A DNA stretch of 33,571 bases. Source: Candidatus Fermentibacterota bacterium. Its GTDB lineage: Bacteria > JAFGKV01. The notes beneath the pieces are model-generated. The model was not told the DNA's origin, ran no database searches, and saw only the letters and a list, made by a program, of their open reading frames with translations. Location: NCBI GenBank assembly GCA_016928395.1, contig JAFGKV010000067.1, positions 1 to 33,571 on the forward strand, read 5' to 3'. This document shows, piece by piece, positions 9,459 through 16,728 of the stretch. Position 1 is the first letter of the stretch. Each line of letters opens with the position of its first letter. Both the position numbers and the translations under genes were made by a program.

Positions 9459-9487
9459 TTGACTTGAGCGATTGCATCACATACCAT
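9459..9487 (+). promoter_or_regulatory. sigma-70 promoter candidate for the FGE-like gene
   Basis: TTGACT (9459-9464) and TACCAT (9482-9487) are separated by 17 bases. A transcript from here would have a leader of about 190 bases that includes the strong hairpin at 9575-9633. Confidence 0.4.
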
Positions 9488-9574
9488 GATGAGGCTTCCG
9501 GGCAGTTTGCCCTGCAGAGACGGTTCGGGCTTGGCACCCTTCTCCTGCAGCCTAGAAGCGCTCCGCGGGGTTTC

Positions 9575-9633
9575 CTCGTAATCTCGGCCAAGGCTGCGTA
9601 TCCCGTACCGGTCAGCCTCGGCGGGGTTACGAG
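9575..9633 (+). ncRNA. structured 5'-leader hairpin (candidate cis-regulatory RNA)
   Basis: Bases 9575-9586 pair with 9622-9633 over 12 consecutive positions, two of them G-U. Inside an asymmetric internal loop, 9591-9596 (AGGCTG) pairs with 9613-9618 (CAGCCT), closing a 16-base loop. The structure ends 50 bases before the ATG of the FGE-like gene. I do not recognise it as a known riboswitch. It could also be transcribed from the other strand, where the fold is also possible. Confidence 0.4.
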
Positions 9634-9683
9634 ACATCCTCTGCAGATGGTGTGGAATTCTGACACAGATTGAGGGAACGACC

Positions 9684-11831
9684 ATGAACTCCCAGGTCGA
9701 CAGGATTCGTGACGACTTCCTATCTCGGGCGAAACAACTGGGGTATCGGGTCGAAGTGCTTGCCCGCCCCCCCCAAGGATACCTCTTCTGCGCAGATGTG
9801 TTTGCCGGTGAGTCCAAGGCCGGCCGTCTCTATGCACGGAAGAAATCAGTATCGTGGCGGGCTGTTGGGGCAACCCAAGTGATCCGTGTCGATGAGACAC
9901 ACCCCGCGACCGAGCTTTTGCCGCCTGTGGGCTTACAAGGCCCGGAACCCGCAGTTCCCTCCAAGGATCTCGAAGGTTCAGAGGCACCCGAGGCGCGGGA
10001 TGCCGTTGACGTGGAAGATGAGCGCGTCCCTGCTACCTCTCTGCAGACCGCGCCCGAACCCCCCACCGAGAAACTCGAGGCAGCGGAATCCCGCGAGGAG
10101 CCAGAGAACGGGCCACTCCGTTCCAGCGACACGTCCCGTTCCCACGAAGGTGTTGCGCAGCCGCCAGAGCCTCCCTCGCATCCCGAACCAACACCACAGA
10201 CTCCTCCTCAAGCCCCACCCGCACCCATGCTCGATCATGGGAAACCGGCTCCCGCGACGCCGCAAGGGGAGGAGCCTTCCGCTGTGGCAACGGCACCACC
10301 GAAGACATCGAGTGGACTGACCCGCGCCGTGAACGCGTTCAAGGAGGGTGACTTTAAGAAGGCCGCGCAATGGGCCCAGTTGGCCTTGGCCGAGAATCCC
10401 GAGAGCCCGACGGCCAAGGAAATCCTGGCACGAGCCCAGAGGCTGCTCGAAGCCGACCAACCAAGAGCCGTTGCCGATGAGCCCAAAGCGCCTGTCTCGT
10501 CGCCACCACCTTCGAGCCAGACCCCACCGACTCCCCCTGGTATTCAGACACCTTCAGCGTCAACATCCAGGGCCACTCCCTTGCCACCGCCTCAAGTACA
10601 GGCAGCGACCACCGCGGCGACGGCAGCGAGGGCTCTGCCACGCAAACGACGAATTCCGCCATGGGTATTCGTCGCCTTCGGTGCTGTATTGATCGTGATG
10701 GCCGTGACCTGGCCTCGGATGACCGCCCGCGCTCCTCTCGCAGAGCCGCCTGAGGAAGTAGCAGTGGATACGCTGGAGGTCATGAGAGTGGACGCCACCC
10801 GGTTGATGGCCGCCATTGCGGCCGATACTCTCGGGCGCGTCGGTGAGGAAGCCATGGCACTGGCTTTGGGCATCCTGTCCCGCGATGCATCGGACAGCCT
10901 GGTGATGCACCAAATCGGAGACCTAAGCCGGAGGGCGGATTCCCTGGCGCAGATCCATCTATCCGCCCACCGTTTCGCGTCGGCCGCAACCCATCTCGAC
11001 CAAGCCCGCAAGGGCTGGCTCGCACTCAGAGCAGTGTTGGCCAAGGACACCACGATCGTACTCCAGGCCGAACGCAACCAGCAACAGCGCATGGTGCTGG
11101 ACACGAAGCGATCCATGTTCTCTGCGATGGTCCATGTACCGCCTGGTCCATTCCGTCGAGGCTCAAACCGGGGTGGCTTGAACTCCCGGCCCGAGCGCGA
11201 GGTTGAACTCGAAGGGTTCTACGTCGACAAAACGGAAGTCACCGTTGGCCACTACCTGGTGTTCCTCATGGATACCGCCGCGCGCGATACTGCAGGAGAT
11301 GCGCCGCCGAGTGAGCGAGCGATAGGCGCCTCAGAAGGCGACGAACTCAATCTTCCCGTGGTGTCTGTGACGTGGAGGGAGGCCGTTCGCTTTGCGGCGT
11401 GGGCCGGGAAACGACTGCCCACCGAGGCTGAGTGGGAGAAAGCCGCCCGTGGCACCGATGGGCGGGCATATCCCTGGGGTGATGAGTATGACCCGTCCCT
11501 GGTCGTCGCCAAAGGCGCCGGCGCACCCTCACCCGTAGGTAGCACACCATCGGATGCCAGCCCCTACGGGGCGCTGGACATGGCGGGTAATGTTCGGGAG
11601 TGGACAGCGGACTTCTATGATCCACTGTACTACGGTAAAGCCCCCAAGGTCGATCCCAAGGGACCTGCCCGTGGCCGAGACCGTGTCGTTCGCGGGGGTT
11701 CATGGCGTCGTGACTGTGAGGATGAGGGTCTTACCCACGCTCGGATGCACGAACCACCCACCACAGAATCCATCGACCTTGGCTTCCGGCTGGTCGTGTC
11801 GGAAAGCGATTACCCAGCGGACCTTCGCTAA
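9684..11831 (+). CDS. membrane-anchored TPR protein with C-terminal formylglycine-generating-enzyme-like (SUMF1) domain
   Basis: This 715-residue protein starts at an ATG with GAGGGA eight bases upstream. Residues 1-70 form an unrecognised basic N-terminal domain. A Pro/Glu-rich linker runs to about 210, a TPR-like helical pair lies at about 211-255, and a second Pro-rich linker follows. One membrane helix lies at about 325-343, then a helical region to about 480. The FGE-sulfatase fold spans about 482-706 (MVHVPPGPFRRGS, DKTEVTVGHY, RLPTEAEWEKAARG, DMAGNVREWTADFYD, VRGGSW, DLGFRLV). The charged residues before the helix predict a cytoplasmic N-terminus and an extracytoplasmic SUMF1 domain. 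The active-site Cys pair of true sulfatase-activating enzymes is not seen: RGGSW is followed by RRDCEDEGLTHARMHE. The domain is therefore probably non-catalytic or has another activity. Confidence 0.85.
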   Translation: MNSQVDRIRDDFLSRAKQLGYRVEVLARPPQGYLFCADVFAGESKAGRLYARKKSVSWRAVGATQVIRVDETHPATELLPPVGLQGPEPAVPSKDLEGSEAPEARDAVDVEDERVPATSLQTAPEPPTEKLEAAESREEPENGPLRSSDTSRSHEGVAQPPEPPSHPEPTPQTPPQAPPAPMLDHGKPAPATPQGEEPSAVATAPPKTSSGLTRAVNAFKEGDFKKAAQWAQLALAENPESPTAKEILARAQRLLEADQPRAVADEPKAPVSSPPPSSQTPPTPPGIQTPSASTSRATPLPPPQVQAATTAATAARALPRKRRIPPWVFVAFGAVLIVMAVTWPRMTARAPLAEPPEEVAVDTLEVMRVDATRLMAAIAADTLGRVGEEAMALALGILSRDASDSLVMHQIGDLSRRADSLAQIHLSAHRFASAATHLDQARKGWLALRAVLAKDTTIVLQAERNQQQRMVLDTKRSMFSAMVHVPPGPFRRGSNRGGLNSRPEREVELEGFYVDKTEVTVGHYLVFLMDTAARDTAGDAPPSERAIGASEGDELNLPVVSVTWREAVRFAAWAGKRLPTEAEWEKAARGTDGRAYPWGDEYDPSLVVAKGAGAPSPVGSTPSDASPYGALDMAGNVREWTADFYDPLYYGKAPKVDPKGPARGRDRVVRGGSWRRDCEDEGLTHARMHEPPTTESIDLGFRLVVSESDYPADLR

Positions 11832-11842
11832 CGTTGCACGCC

Positions 11843-11868
11843 GAGGATGCGCCCTCCTCGTCATCCTC
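11843..11868 (+). terminator. terminator-like hairpin after the FGE-like gene
   Basis: GAGGATG pairs with CATCCTC around a 12-base loop, 11 bases after the stop codon. There is no T-tract, so intrinsic termination is uncertain. Confidence 0.35.
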
Positions 11869-12048
11869 AGGTGAAGGTTGAGAGGGCAGACCCTTCCCGG
11901 AAACCTCGTTCTTCCGGCATCAAGTGCCTCGCCATCGGTACCCAACGATCCACGTTCGGAGCGTGTCGCTTGGTGGGCCTGCGAGGTGGCAGCCTGGCGA
12001 TCCCATCGCAGTCGAATGCTCGATTCACGCATCGGCCCCACATCAATG

Positions 12049-12076
12049 CCCGTCGCCTTCCAGGGCGGGCGACGGG
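12049..12076. repeat. inverted repeat, 9-bp stem
   Basis: CCCGTCGCC and GGCGACGGG flank a 10-base loop. No T-tract lies on either side. It could be a REP-like element or an RNA stability hairpin. Confidence 0.35.
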
Positions 12077-12133
12077 AGACGGTCGCTCCTACGACGGCGG
12101 AGTGTCATCGCTTCCGCTCTCAACCCCGAAAGA

Positions 12134-12155
12134 TCTGAGGGCGTGCTCCCTCAGA
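12134..12155 (-). terminator. terminator for the DUF4446 gene
   Basis: An 8-bp stem (TCTGAGGG/CCCTCAGA) with a six-base loop lies 43 bases beyond the DUF4446 stop. Read on the minus strand it is followed by TCTTTC, the best T-rich tail among the hairpins in this window. Confidence 0.5.
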
Positions 12156-12197
12156 GGCCCCGCTGAACCCCGAACTGCCACATGCCTGTACGGATCG

Positions 12198-12683
12198 CTA
12201 TTTCGTTTTCATCGCTTCAGCAATGGCCTTCTCTTCCTCCGGCGACAGTCTGTGAGTTGAGTTTCGTTGCTCTATGGGCTTGCCGTAGACCCGCGAACTC
12301 CCATCACCACTCTGCAGACACGATACCACGACACCGCTAGCAGTGTCATCCAGGAGGGCGACGCTGAAACTCTGCTCAGCGACGCCCGCGCCGAACGGGT
12401 TGAACCGAACGACATGCACGTGGGAAATAGCTCGCTCAAGGTGGTGACGGATCCGGCCGAGAGCATCCTTGGTCTCAATCTCTCTTTTCCTAATGGCCTC
12501 GATCTTGTCGCCATGCGCGACGATGACATCTTCCAGATCGTGGGCATTTTCCCCTCTGAACAGACGCCGGTATTTCACCCACAGCACGATGAACAGGACT
12601 TGCAGGACCAGAAGCCACACGAGCCCGACTGCCGCGCCTATGGCGACGACGCCGGGCTCCAACCGGCTAAACAGATGGATCAT
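12198..12683 (-). CDS. DUF4446 family membrane protein
   Basis: This 161-residue protein has one N-terminal membrane helix (VVAIGAAVGLVWLLVLQVLFIVLWVKY, given here in part). A coiled-coil-like region (DLEDVIVAHGDKIEAIRKRE) and the conserved DUF4446 C-terminal core follow (VVRFNPFG, EQSFSVALLDD, GVVVSCLQSGD, SRVYGKPIE, LSPEEEKAI). The family is widespread in bacteria and has no established function. It is often encoded near chromosome-partition or tRNA genes in Firmicutes, but no such neighbours are present here. I chose the ATG at 12683 because AAGGA lies seven bases upstream. A longer reading from 12728 has no ribosome site. It is convergent with the FGE-like gene. Confidence 0.88.
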   Translation of the reverse strand: MIHLFSRLEPGVVAIGAAVGLVWLLVLQVLFIVLWVKYRRLFRGENAHDLEDVIVAHGDKIEAIRKREIETKDALGRIRHHLERAISHVHVVRFNPFGAGVAEQSFSVALLDDTASGVVVSCLQSGDGSSRVYGKPIEQRNSTHRLSPEEEKAIAEAMKTK

Positions 12684-12983
12684 TGACGATTCCTTGTCAC
12701 GGAGTTGACTGCCCCAGCGGATAACCACGGGCGTCGAGGGTCGCCTGTGGTGAGGGCCGCGACTGTGCGCGGCCCGTAGCTATCACCCGTTCGGATTCCT
12801 TGATGCCTGGCATGCCAAGTACGCTGTGCGGATGGCGCTGTCAAGAAGGCCTCAGGCTGTGGGCCTTCAGCCTGCAAGTCCCCGCGCGCTCACGCCACGC
12901 GTCGCAATCCGCTGGAGCCAACACCACGAACACCGCCGATGAGAACACAGGAACGCGTCGAATGCCGCCCTGCAACTGTGGTA
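12684..12983. other. intergenic region with two GC-rich hairpins
   Basis: No gene is supported in these 300 bases. An 8-bp stem (GGGCCGCG/CGCGGCCC, 12754-12775) and a 7-bp stem (GAAGGCC/GGCCTTC, 12845-12868) lie downstream of the molybdenum hydroxylase operon and may end or stabilise its transcript. Confidence 0.4.
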
Positions 12984-15299
12984 CTACTCCCCCTTGAGTA
13001 GCCTCCACACGCGATCAGGGGTAAAAGGAGATGACCTTAACCTGACGCCAACTGCATCGTACACCGCATTAGAGATAACCGGTAGCGGACCATTGATGGA
13101 AATCTCGCTGATGCTCTTGGCGCCGTAAGGCCCCGTGGGCTCGTAGGTCGGTACCAGAATAGTCACCAGATCGGGTACATCCCGGGAACTGGGAATTCGA
13201 TACCCCACGAAGCTGCCGTTGCGCATCCTGCCCCGGTCGTCCATGAGGTACTCCTCGCAGAGCGCATAACCGATGCCGTTCATGACCGCGCCCTCTGTCT
13301 GGCCTTGCGCCAACGCAGGGTTGATGGCGACGCCGCAGTCGACGGCAGCAACGTAGCGGACTACTCTGATTCGGCCTGTGAGCGTATCGACCTCTATCTC
13401 GGCAAAATGCGCGGAGAACGGTGGGGGCGAGACCTCTCCCCACGCGGAGGCCATGCCCATGAGCTGTTCTTGATCCTCCTGGTAGAGGCTGCGGAGCGCG
13501 ACATCGGACACTGCGACCACCCGGTCCCCTCCGATGACCAAACCTCCCCGCAGCGAGAGACCGTGCAGTTCTGTTCCCATCATACGCGCGGCGACCCGGA
13601 TGATCTTGCCCGCGAGATCCGATGCGGCTCGACGCACCGCTTCACCCGAGATGTAGGTAGTGGATGATGCGTAGGCACCGGTATCAAAGGGCGTGAGATC
13701 AGTGTCCGAGGAGTAGACAACAACCTGGTCGGCTCGAATTCCCAAGGTCTCCGCGGCGATTTGTGCGAGAATTGTGTCGCTTCCAGTGCCCAGATCCGTG
13801 GCGCCTACCAGCAGGTTCACTGAACCGTCATCGTTGAGCTTAAGGGTGGCCGAGGCCATGTCGATGCGGGGAATCCCCGACCCCTGCATGAGGGCTGCCA
13901 TGCCAATGCCTCTCACGAGTCTGCCATTCCCTCCCCTTCCTCGCTTCTCCTCCCAGCCAATGGCCTTGGACCCCTGCTCCAGGCACTGCTCCAAGCCGCA
14001 TGACCGAATGGACATGGGTACCCCCTCGGTGCCTTCGCCCAGTGCTTGAAACACCGGAGAACTCTCACCGGACCGGATGTGGTTACGCCTCCACAGCTCC
14101 AGCACGTCCAAACCCAGATCCCGGGCCATCTCATCCATCTGCACATTCAGAGCGAAAGCGCCCTGGGTCGCCCCATACCCTCGATAGGCCCCGGAGACAG
14201 GAAGCGTGGTGTACGCGGAGCGTGCTCTGAAGCGAACGGCCCGGGTCCGATTCACTAAAGGAAGCACCTTGCTACCTGTGTTTGTCGCCACCGTGAGGGC
14301 GTGGCTGCCGTAAGCCCCGGTATCCAGCACGGTATCCAGATCAAGCAGAGTGACTCGCCCCTCCCCATCCGCAGCACTACGAAGGCGCAGATGCTGCGGA
14401 TGGCGCGTCCTGGATGTCATGAAGACTTCCTGGCGGGTCAGGCGAAGCCTCACCGGCAGCTCGGTCCGTAGGCAGAGAAGGCCCGCGATCTGCTCCAGGA
14501 ACACCTCCTGTTTCCCGCCGAATCCGCCGCCTATGCGAGGCTTGATAACCCTGACTCGCCCCACCGGCAGACCGAGCACATTGGCTACGATACGCCTCGC
14601 GTGGAAGGGTACTTGGGTTGAAGAACGAAGGATCAACCTTCCATCCGGATCCAGGTACGCGATCACCTCGTGAGGCTCTATAGCGCAGTGGGAAGCGCGA
14701 TGCACCTGGTAGGTCCGATCGAGACGATGGGTCGCCTGGTCCCAGACCTCATCCACGGGACCGGTGGAGAACTCGGCGGAAGCTGCCAGGTTCTGCTTCG
14801 GCCGGTACACCACCGGGATGGCGGCATGAGCCTCGGGTTCATCGTGAATCACCGGTGCGCCGGGCTCCAGCGCCCGTAACGGATCAAACACGGGCTCCAG
14901 TACCTCATAGTTGACTCGGATGAGCCCCAATGCGGCCTCGGCAACTTCCTCGCTCACCGCCGCGATGACTGCAACCCGATCACCCACATGACGAACCTTC
15001 CAGTCGAACATGACCGAATCGTGCGGAGACGGCTCGGGGAAACCCTGGCCCGCCGTAGTGTGGAAAACCCGCGGAGCATTCGCGGCGCTTACCACACTCA
15101 CAACCCCCGGCAGGACGAGTGCCTCCGATGCATCGACGCTGGTGATCCGGGCATGGGCGTGAGGCGAGAGAAGTAGGCGCGCATGAAGCATACCGGGGAG
15201 GGCAAAATCGTCAGTGAAGGTATGCCTCCCCGAAGCCAGGCCCATCGCATCCAACTTGCGTACGCTGTGGCCGACAACCGTGGTATCGTACTCATTCAT
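12984..15299 (-). CDS. xanthine dehydrogenase-family protein, molybdopterin-binding (large) subunit
   Basis: This 771-residue subunit carries the Mo cofactor and the substrate site. The ATG at 15299 overlaps the stop of the 2Fe-2S gene (ATGA); earlier in-frame codons are only a shadow of that gene. Family marks include GRHTFTDDF at the start, IGGGFGGKQEVFLEQ (Mo-cofactor contact), GAYRGYGATQGAFA, GATDLGTGSDT and the C-terminal GAKSISE with the presumed catalytic Glu at about 732. The CO-dehydrogenase active-site loop AYxCSFR is absent, so this is a purine, aldehyde or N-heterocycle hydroxylase rather than CoxL. The exact substrate cannot be read from the sequence. It is the last gene of a FAD/2Fe-2S/Mo operon; no XdhC-like maturation factor is present nearby. 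Confidence 0.92.
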   Translation of the reverse strand: MNEYDTTVVGHSVRKLDAMGLASGRHTFTDDFALPGMLHARLLLSPHAHARITSVDASEALVLPGVVSVVSAANAPRVFHTTAGQGFPEPSPHDSVMFDWKVRHVGDRVAVIAAVSEEVAEAALGLIRVNYEVLEPVFDPLRALEPGAPVIHDEPEAHAAIPVVYRPKQNLAASAEFSTGPVDEVWDQATHRLDRTYQVHRASHCAIEPHEVIAYLDPDGRLILRSSTQVPFHARRIVANVLGLPVGRVRVIKPRIGGGFGGKQEVFLEQIAGLLCLRTELPVRLRLTRQEVFMTSRTRHPQHLRLRSAADGEGRVTLLDLDTVLDTGAYGSHALTVATNTGSKVLPLVNRTRAVRFRARSAYTTLPVSGAYRGYGATQGAFALNVQMDEMARDLGLDVLELWRRNHIRSGESSPVFQALGEGTEGVPMSIRSCGLEQCLEQGSKAIGWEEKRGRGGNGRLVRGIGMAALMQGSGIPRIDMASATLKLNDDGSVNLLVGATDLGTGSDTILAQIAAETLGIRADQVVVYSSDTDLTPFDTGAYASSTTYISGEAVRRAASDLAGKIIRVAARMMGTELHGLSLRGGLVIGGDRVVAVSDVALRSLYQEDQEQLMGMASAWGEVSPPPFSAHFAEIEVDTLTGRIRVVRYVAAVDCGVAINPALAQGQTEGAVMNGIGYALCEEYLMDDRGRMRNGSFVGYRIPSSRDVPDLVTILVPTYEPTGPYGAKSISEISINGPLPVISNAVYDAVGVRLRSSPFTPDRVWRLLKGE

Positions 15300-15769
15300 G
15301 AGAGTGCCTCCCCGCGCAGCCGCGCAGCGGCCATCATCACTGCGTCGATGATCTTCACATAGCCCGTGCACCGGCACAGATTTCCGTCCAGCGCTGCCGC
15401 GACATCCTCCCTTGTGGGATGAGGATTGCGCTGCAGAAGCGCATAGGCGGACAGCACCATGCCGGGGGTGCAGTAGCCACACTGAACCGCGCCGGCCTCG
15501 GCAAATGCCTCCTGAATCGGATGGGGTACCGATGGTGTACCAAGCCCTTCGATGGTGGTGATACTGTGGCCTTCGATTCTGGGTAGTACCACGAGACACG
15601 AATTGACCGGTTCACCATCCAGCAGCACCACGCAGGCTCCACACTCTCCGCTGCCGCAGCCATACTTGGTTCCCGTGAGCCCGTGGGCTCGCAGCACGTC
15701 GACCAGCCGTTCTCCGGGCGCCACGTCGCATGAAAAAGGTGATCCGTTCACAGTGGCCGTCACTCTCAT
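15296..15769 (-). CDS. xanthine dehydrogenase-family 2Fe-2S subunit
   Basis: This 157-residue electron-transfer subunit passes electrons from the Mo centre to FAD. The plant-ferredoxin-type N-terminal cluster is ligated by Cys38, Cys43, Cys46 and Cys58 (KYGCGSGECGACVVLL, then NSC). The second, all-helical domain supplies Cys97, Cys100, Cys132 and Cys134 (CGYCTPGM and CRCTGY). All eight expected ligands are present and the length is typical. The start ATG at 15769 overlaps the FAD-subunit stop by ATGA, and the gene's own stop overlaps the Mo-subunit start in the same way, so the three subunits are translationally coupled. Confidence 0.95.
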   Translation of the reverse strand: MRVTATVNGSPFSCDVAPGERLVDVLRAHGLTGTKYGCGSGECGACVVLLDGEPVNSCLVVLPRIEGHSITTIEGLGTPSVPHPIQEAFAEAGAVQCGYCTPGMVLSAYALLQRNPHPTREDVAAALDGNLCRCTGYVKIIDAVMMAAARLRGEALS

Positions 15770-16602
15770 GCTGACGCCTCCCGGGTTGCAGTCTCGAAAC
15801 AGTCCATCACACACGTTCCCGCCAAGTCCAGCCGGTAGACGGCCTCTGCCCGAGGGTCATGGCGCGGAGTGACAAGAGAACCGAGGAGTTCACTCAACGC
15901 GCCTCTGTCGATGACTCCCCTGGTGAGGGACTCCTCAACGGCCTCGATTCGGAGAGGGCGGGAGACCAGACCACCGATTGCGACCCGAACCCGCGGCTGA
16001 ACACCGTCGTCGAACACGACAACCGAGGCCGACGCCATGGCCAGATCGGTTTCGTTCCGGCCAAGCTTGATGAATGCCCCCCCTTTGACACCATCCACAC
16101 TCATCCGAATCTCGCTGATGATGGCGCCAGCAATGCTGCGCGGCCCGTCGGCCAGAAACCGCTCGATGGAAATCACCGTGGTCCCGTTCAGTACGATGTC
16201 GGCCCCCAGCGCCAGCAGCGCAACCGGAAGATCAGACCACGGCCCGACTCCCGCAATCACTCCTCCGGCCGTAATCAGATTCCGCAAAGGTGTGGTCGCC
16301 GTTCGCCGGACAGTCACCATTAGTAAGCGCTCCACCGGGGAATCGCCCGCCAGCATACGTTCGAGGTGGCCCAGCGTCACTCCTGCACCGATGCGAAGGG
16401 TTCCCCCTTCACGCTCGACCGCATCAAGACCAAGCCGCTCGATGCTGACGACGCCGCGTACGGCCCGACGCGGTACCATGCCCAGGGATACGCCCCCTGC
16501 CAGCACCATGACTGACGCGCCACCCTCGTGCAGAATCCGCAGAGCCTCATCCAGGGAGGCGGGCCGGTGGTATCGCTCCAGTGAAGGTAGAATCTGTGAC
16601 AC
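15766..16602 (-). CDS. xanthine dehydrogenase-family FAD-binding (medium) subunit
   Basis: This is a 278-residue CoxM/XdhB-type flavoprotein. Features include the N-terminal YHRPASLDEALRILHEGG, the FAD diphosphate loop VMVLAGGVSLGMVPR, the second FAD motif TTPLRNLITAGGVIAGVGPWSDLP (shown here only as a landmark) and a CO_deh_flav_C-type domain (GGAFIKLGRNETDLAMAS). It would accept electrons from the 2Fe-2S subunit and reduce NAD or another acceptor. The start is GTG at 16602 with AAGGAG six bases upstream. The family Gly-rich motifs are slightly altered (AGGVSLG rather than AGGTDLL), as in several divergent members. It is the first gene of the three-gene hydroxylase operon, 126 bases after amrS on the same strand. 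Confidence 0.93.
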   Translation of the reverse strand: MSQILPSLERYHRPASLDEALRILHEGGASVMVLAGGVSLGMVPRRAVRGVVSIERLGLDAVEREGGTLRIGAGVTLGHLERMLAGDSPVERLLMVTVRRTATTPLRNLITAGGVIAGVGPWSDLPVALLALGADIVLNGTTVISIERFLADGPRSIAGAIISEIRMSVDGVKGGAFIKLGRNETDLAMASASVVVFDDGVQPRVRVAIGGLVSRPLRIEAVEESLTRGVIDRGALSELLGSLVTPRHDPRAEAVYRLDLAGTCVMDCFETATREASA

Positions 16603-16728
16603 GTGTGACTCCTTCTGCCGGGCGACTCAGGTGGCAGGGTTCTGGGGGTCAGGAAGAACATCAAACATCAAACGCCCAACGCGAATGACGGCAATGAGTG
16701 CTCCGGGCGGCATCACCCCTTCGCCTCT

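Larger units (their letters stand above)
9379..9683 (+). other. 305-base leader/intergenic region before the FGE-like gene
   Basis: No convincing gene is seen here, although weak ORFs run on both strands. A GTGGGCG/CGCCCAC hairpin follows the TPR/SH3 stop. A promoter candidate lies at 9459-9487, a GGGCA-GTT-TGCCC hairpin at 9500-9512, a large hairpin at 9575-9633, and three CTGCAG sites fall within about 130 bases. Confidence 0.5.
11832..12197. other. intergenic region between convergent genes, hairpin-rich
   Basis: This 366-base stretch has no supported gene. It contains three separate inverted repeats (11843-11868, 12049-12076, 12134-12155) and a 36-base segment (12004-12039) that resembles one at 28402-28436. 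Confidence 0.5.

Noticed and set aside
9326-9817. Two opposing frames in the 9379-9683 region (plus 9326-9673, minus 9440-9817)
   Set aside because: Both overlap real genes at one end, neither has a ribosome site at a useful start, and no domain is recognised. The region is better explained as a promoter and structured leader, though a small gene cannot be excluded.
15300-15599. A 100-residue N-terminal extension of the Mo subunit
   Set aside because: It lies wholly within the 2Fe-2S gene in another frame and has low-complexity content; the ATGA overlap at 15299 and family length support the shorter start.
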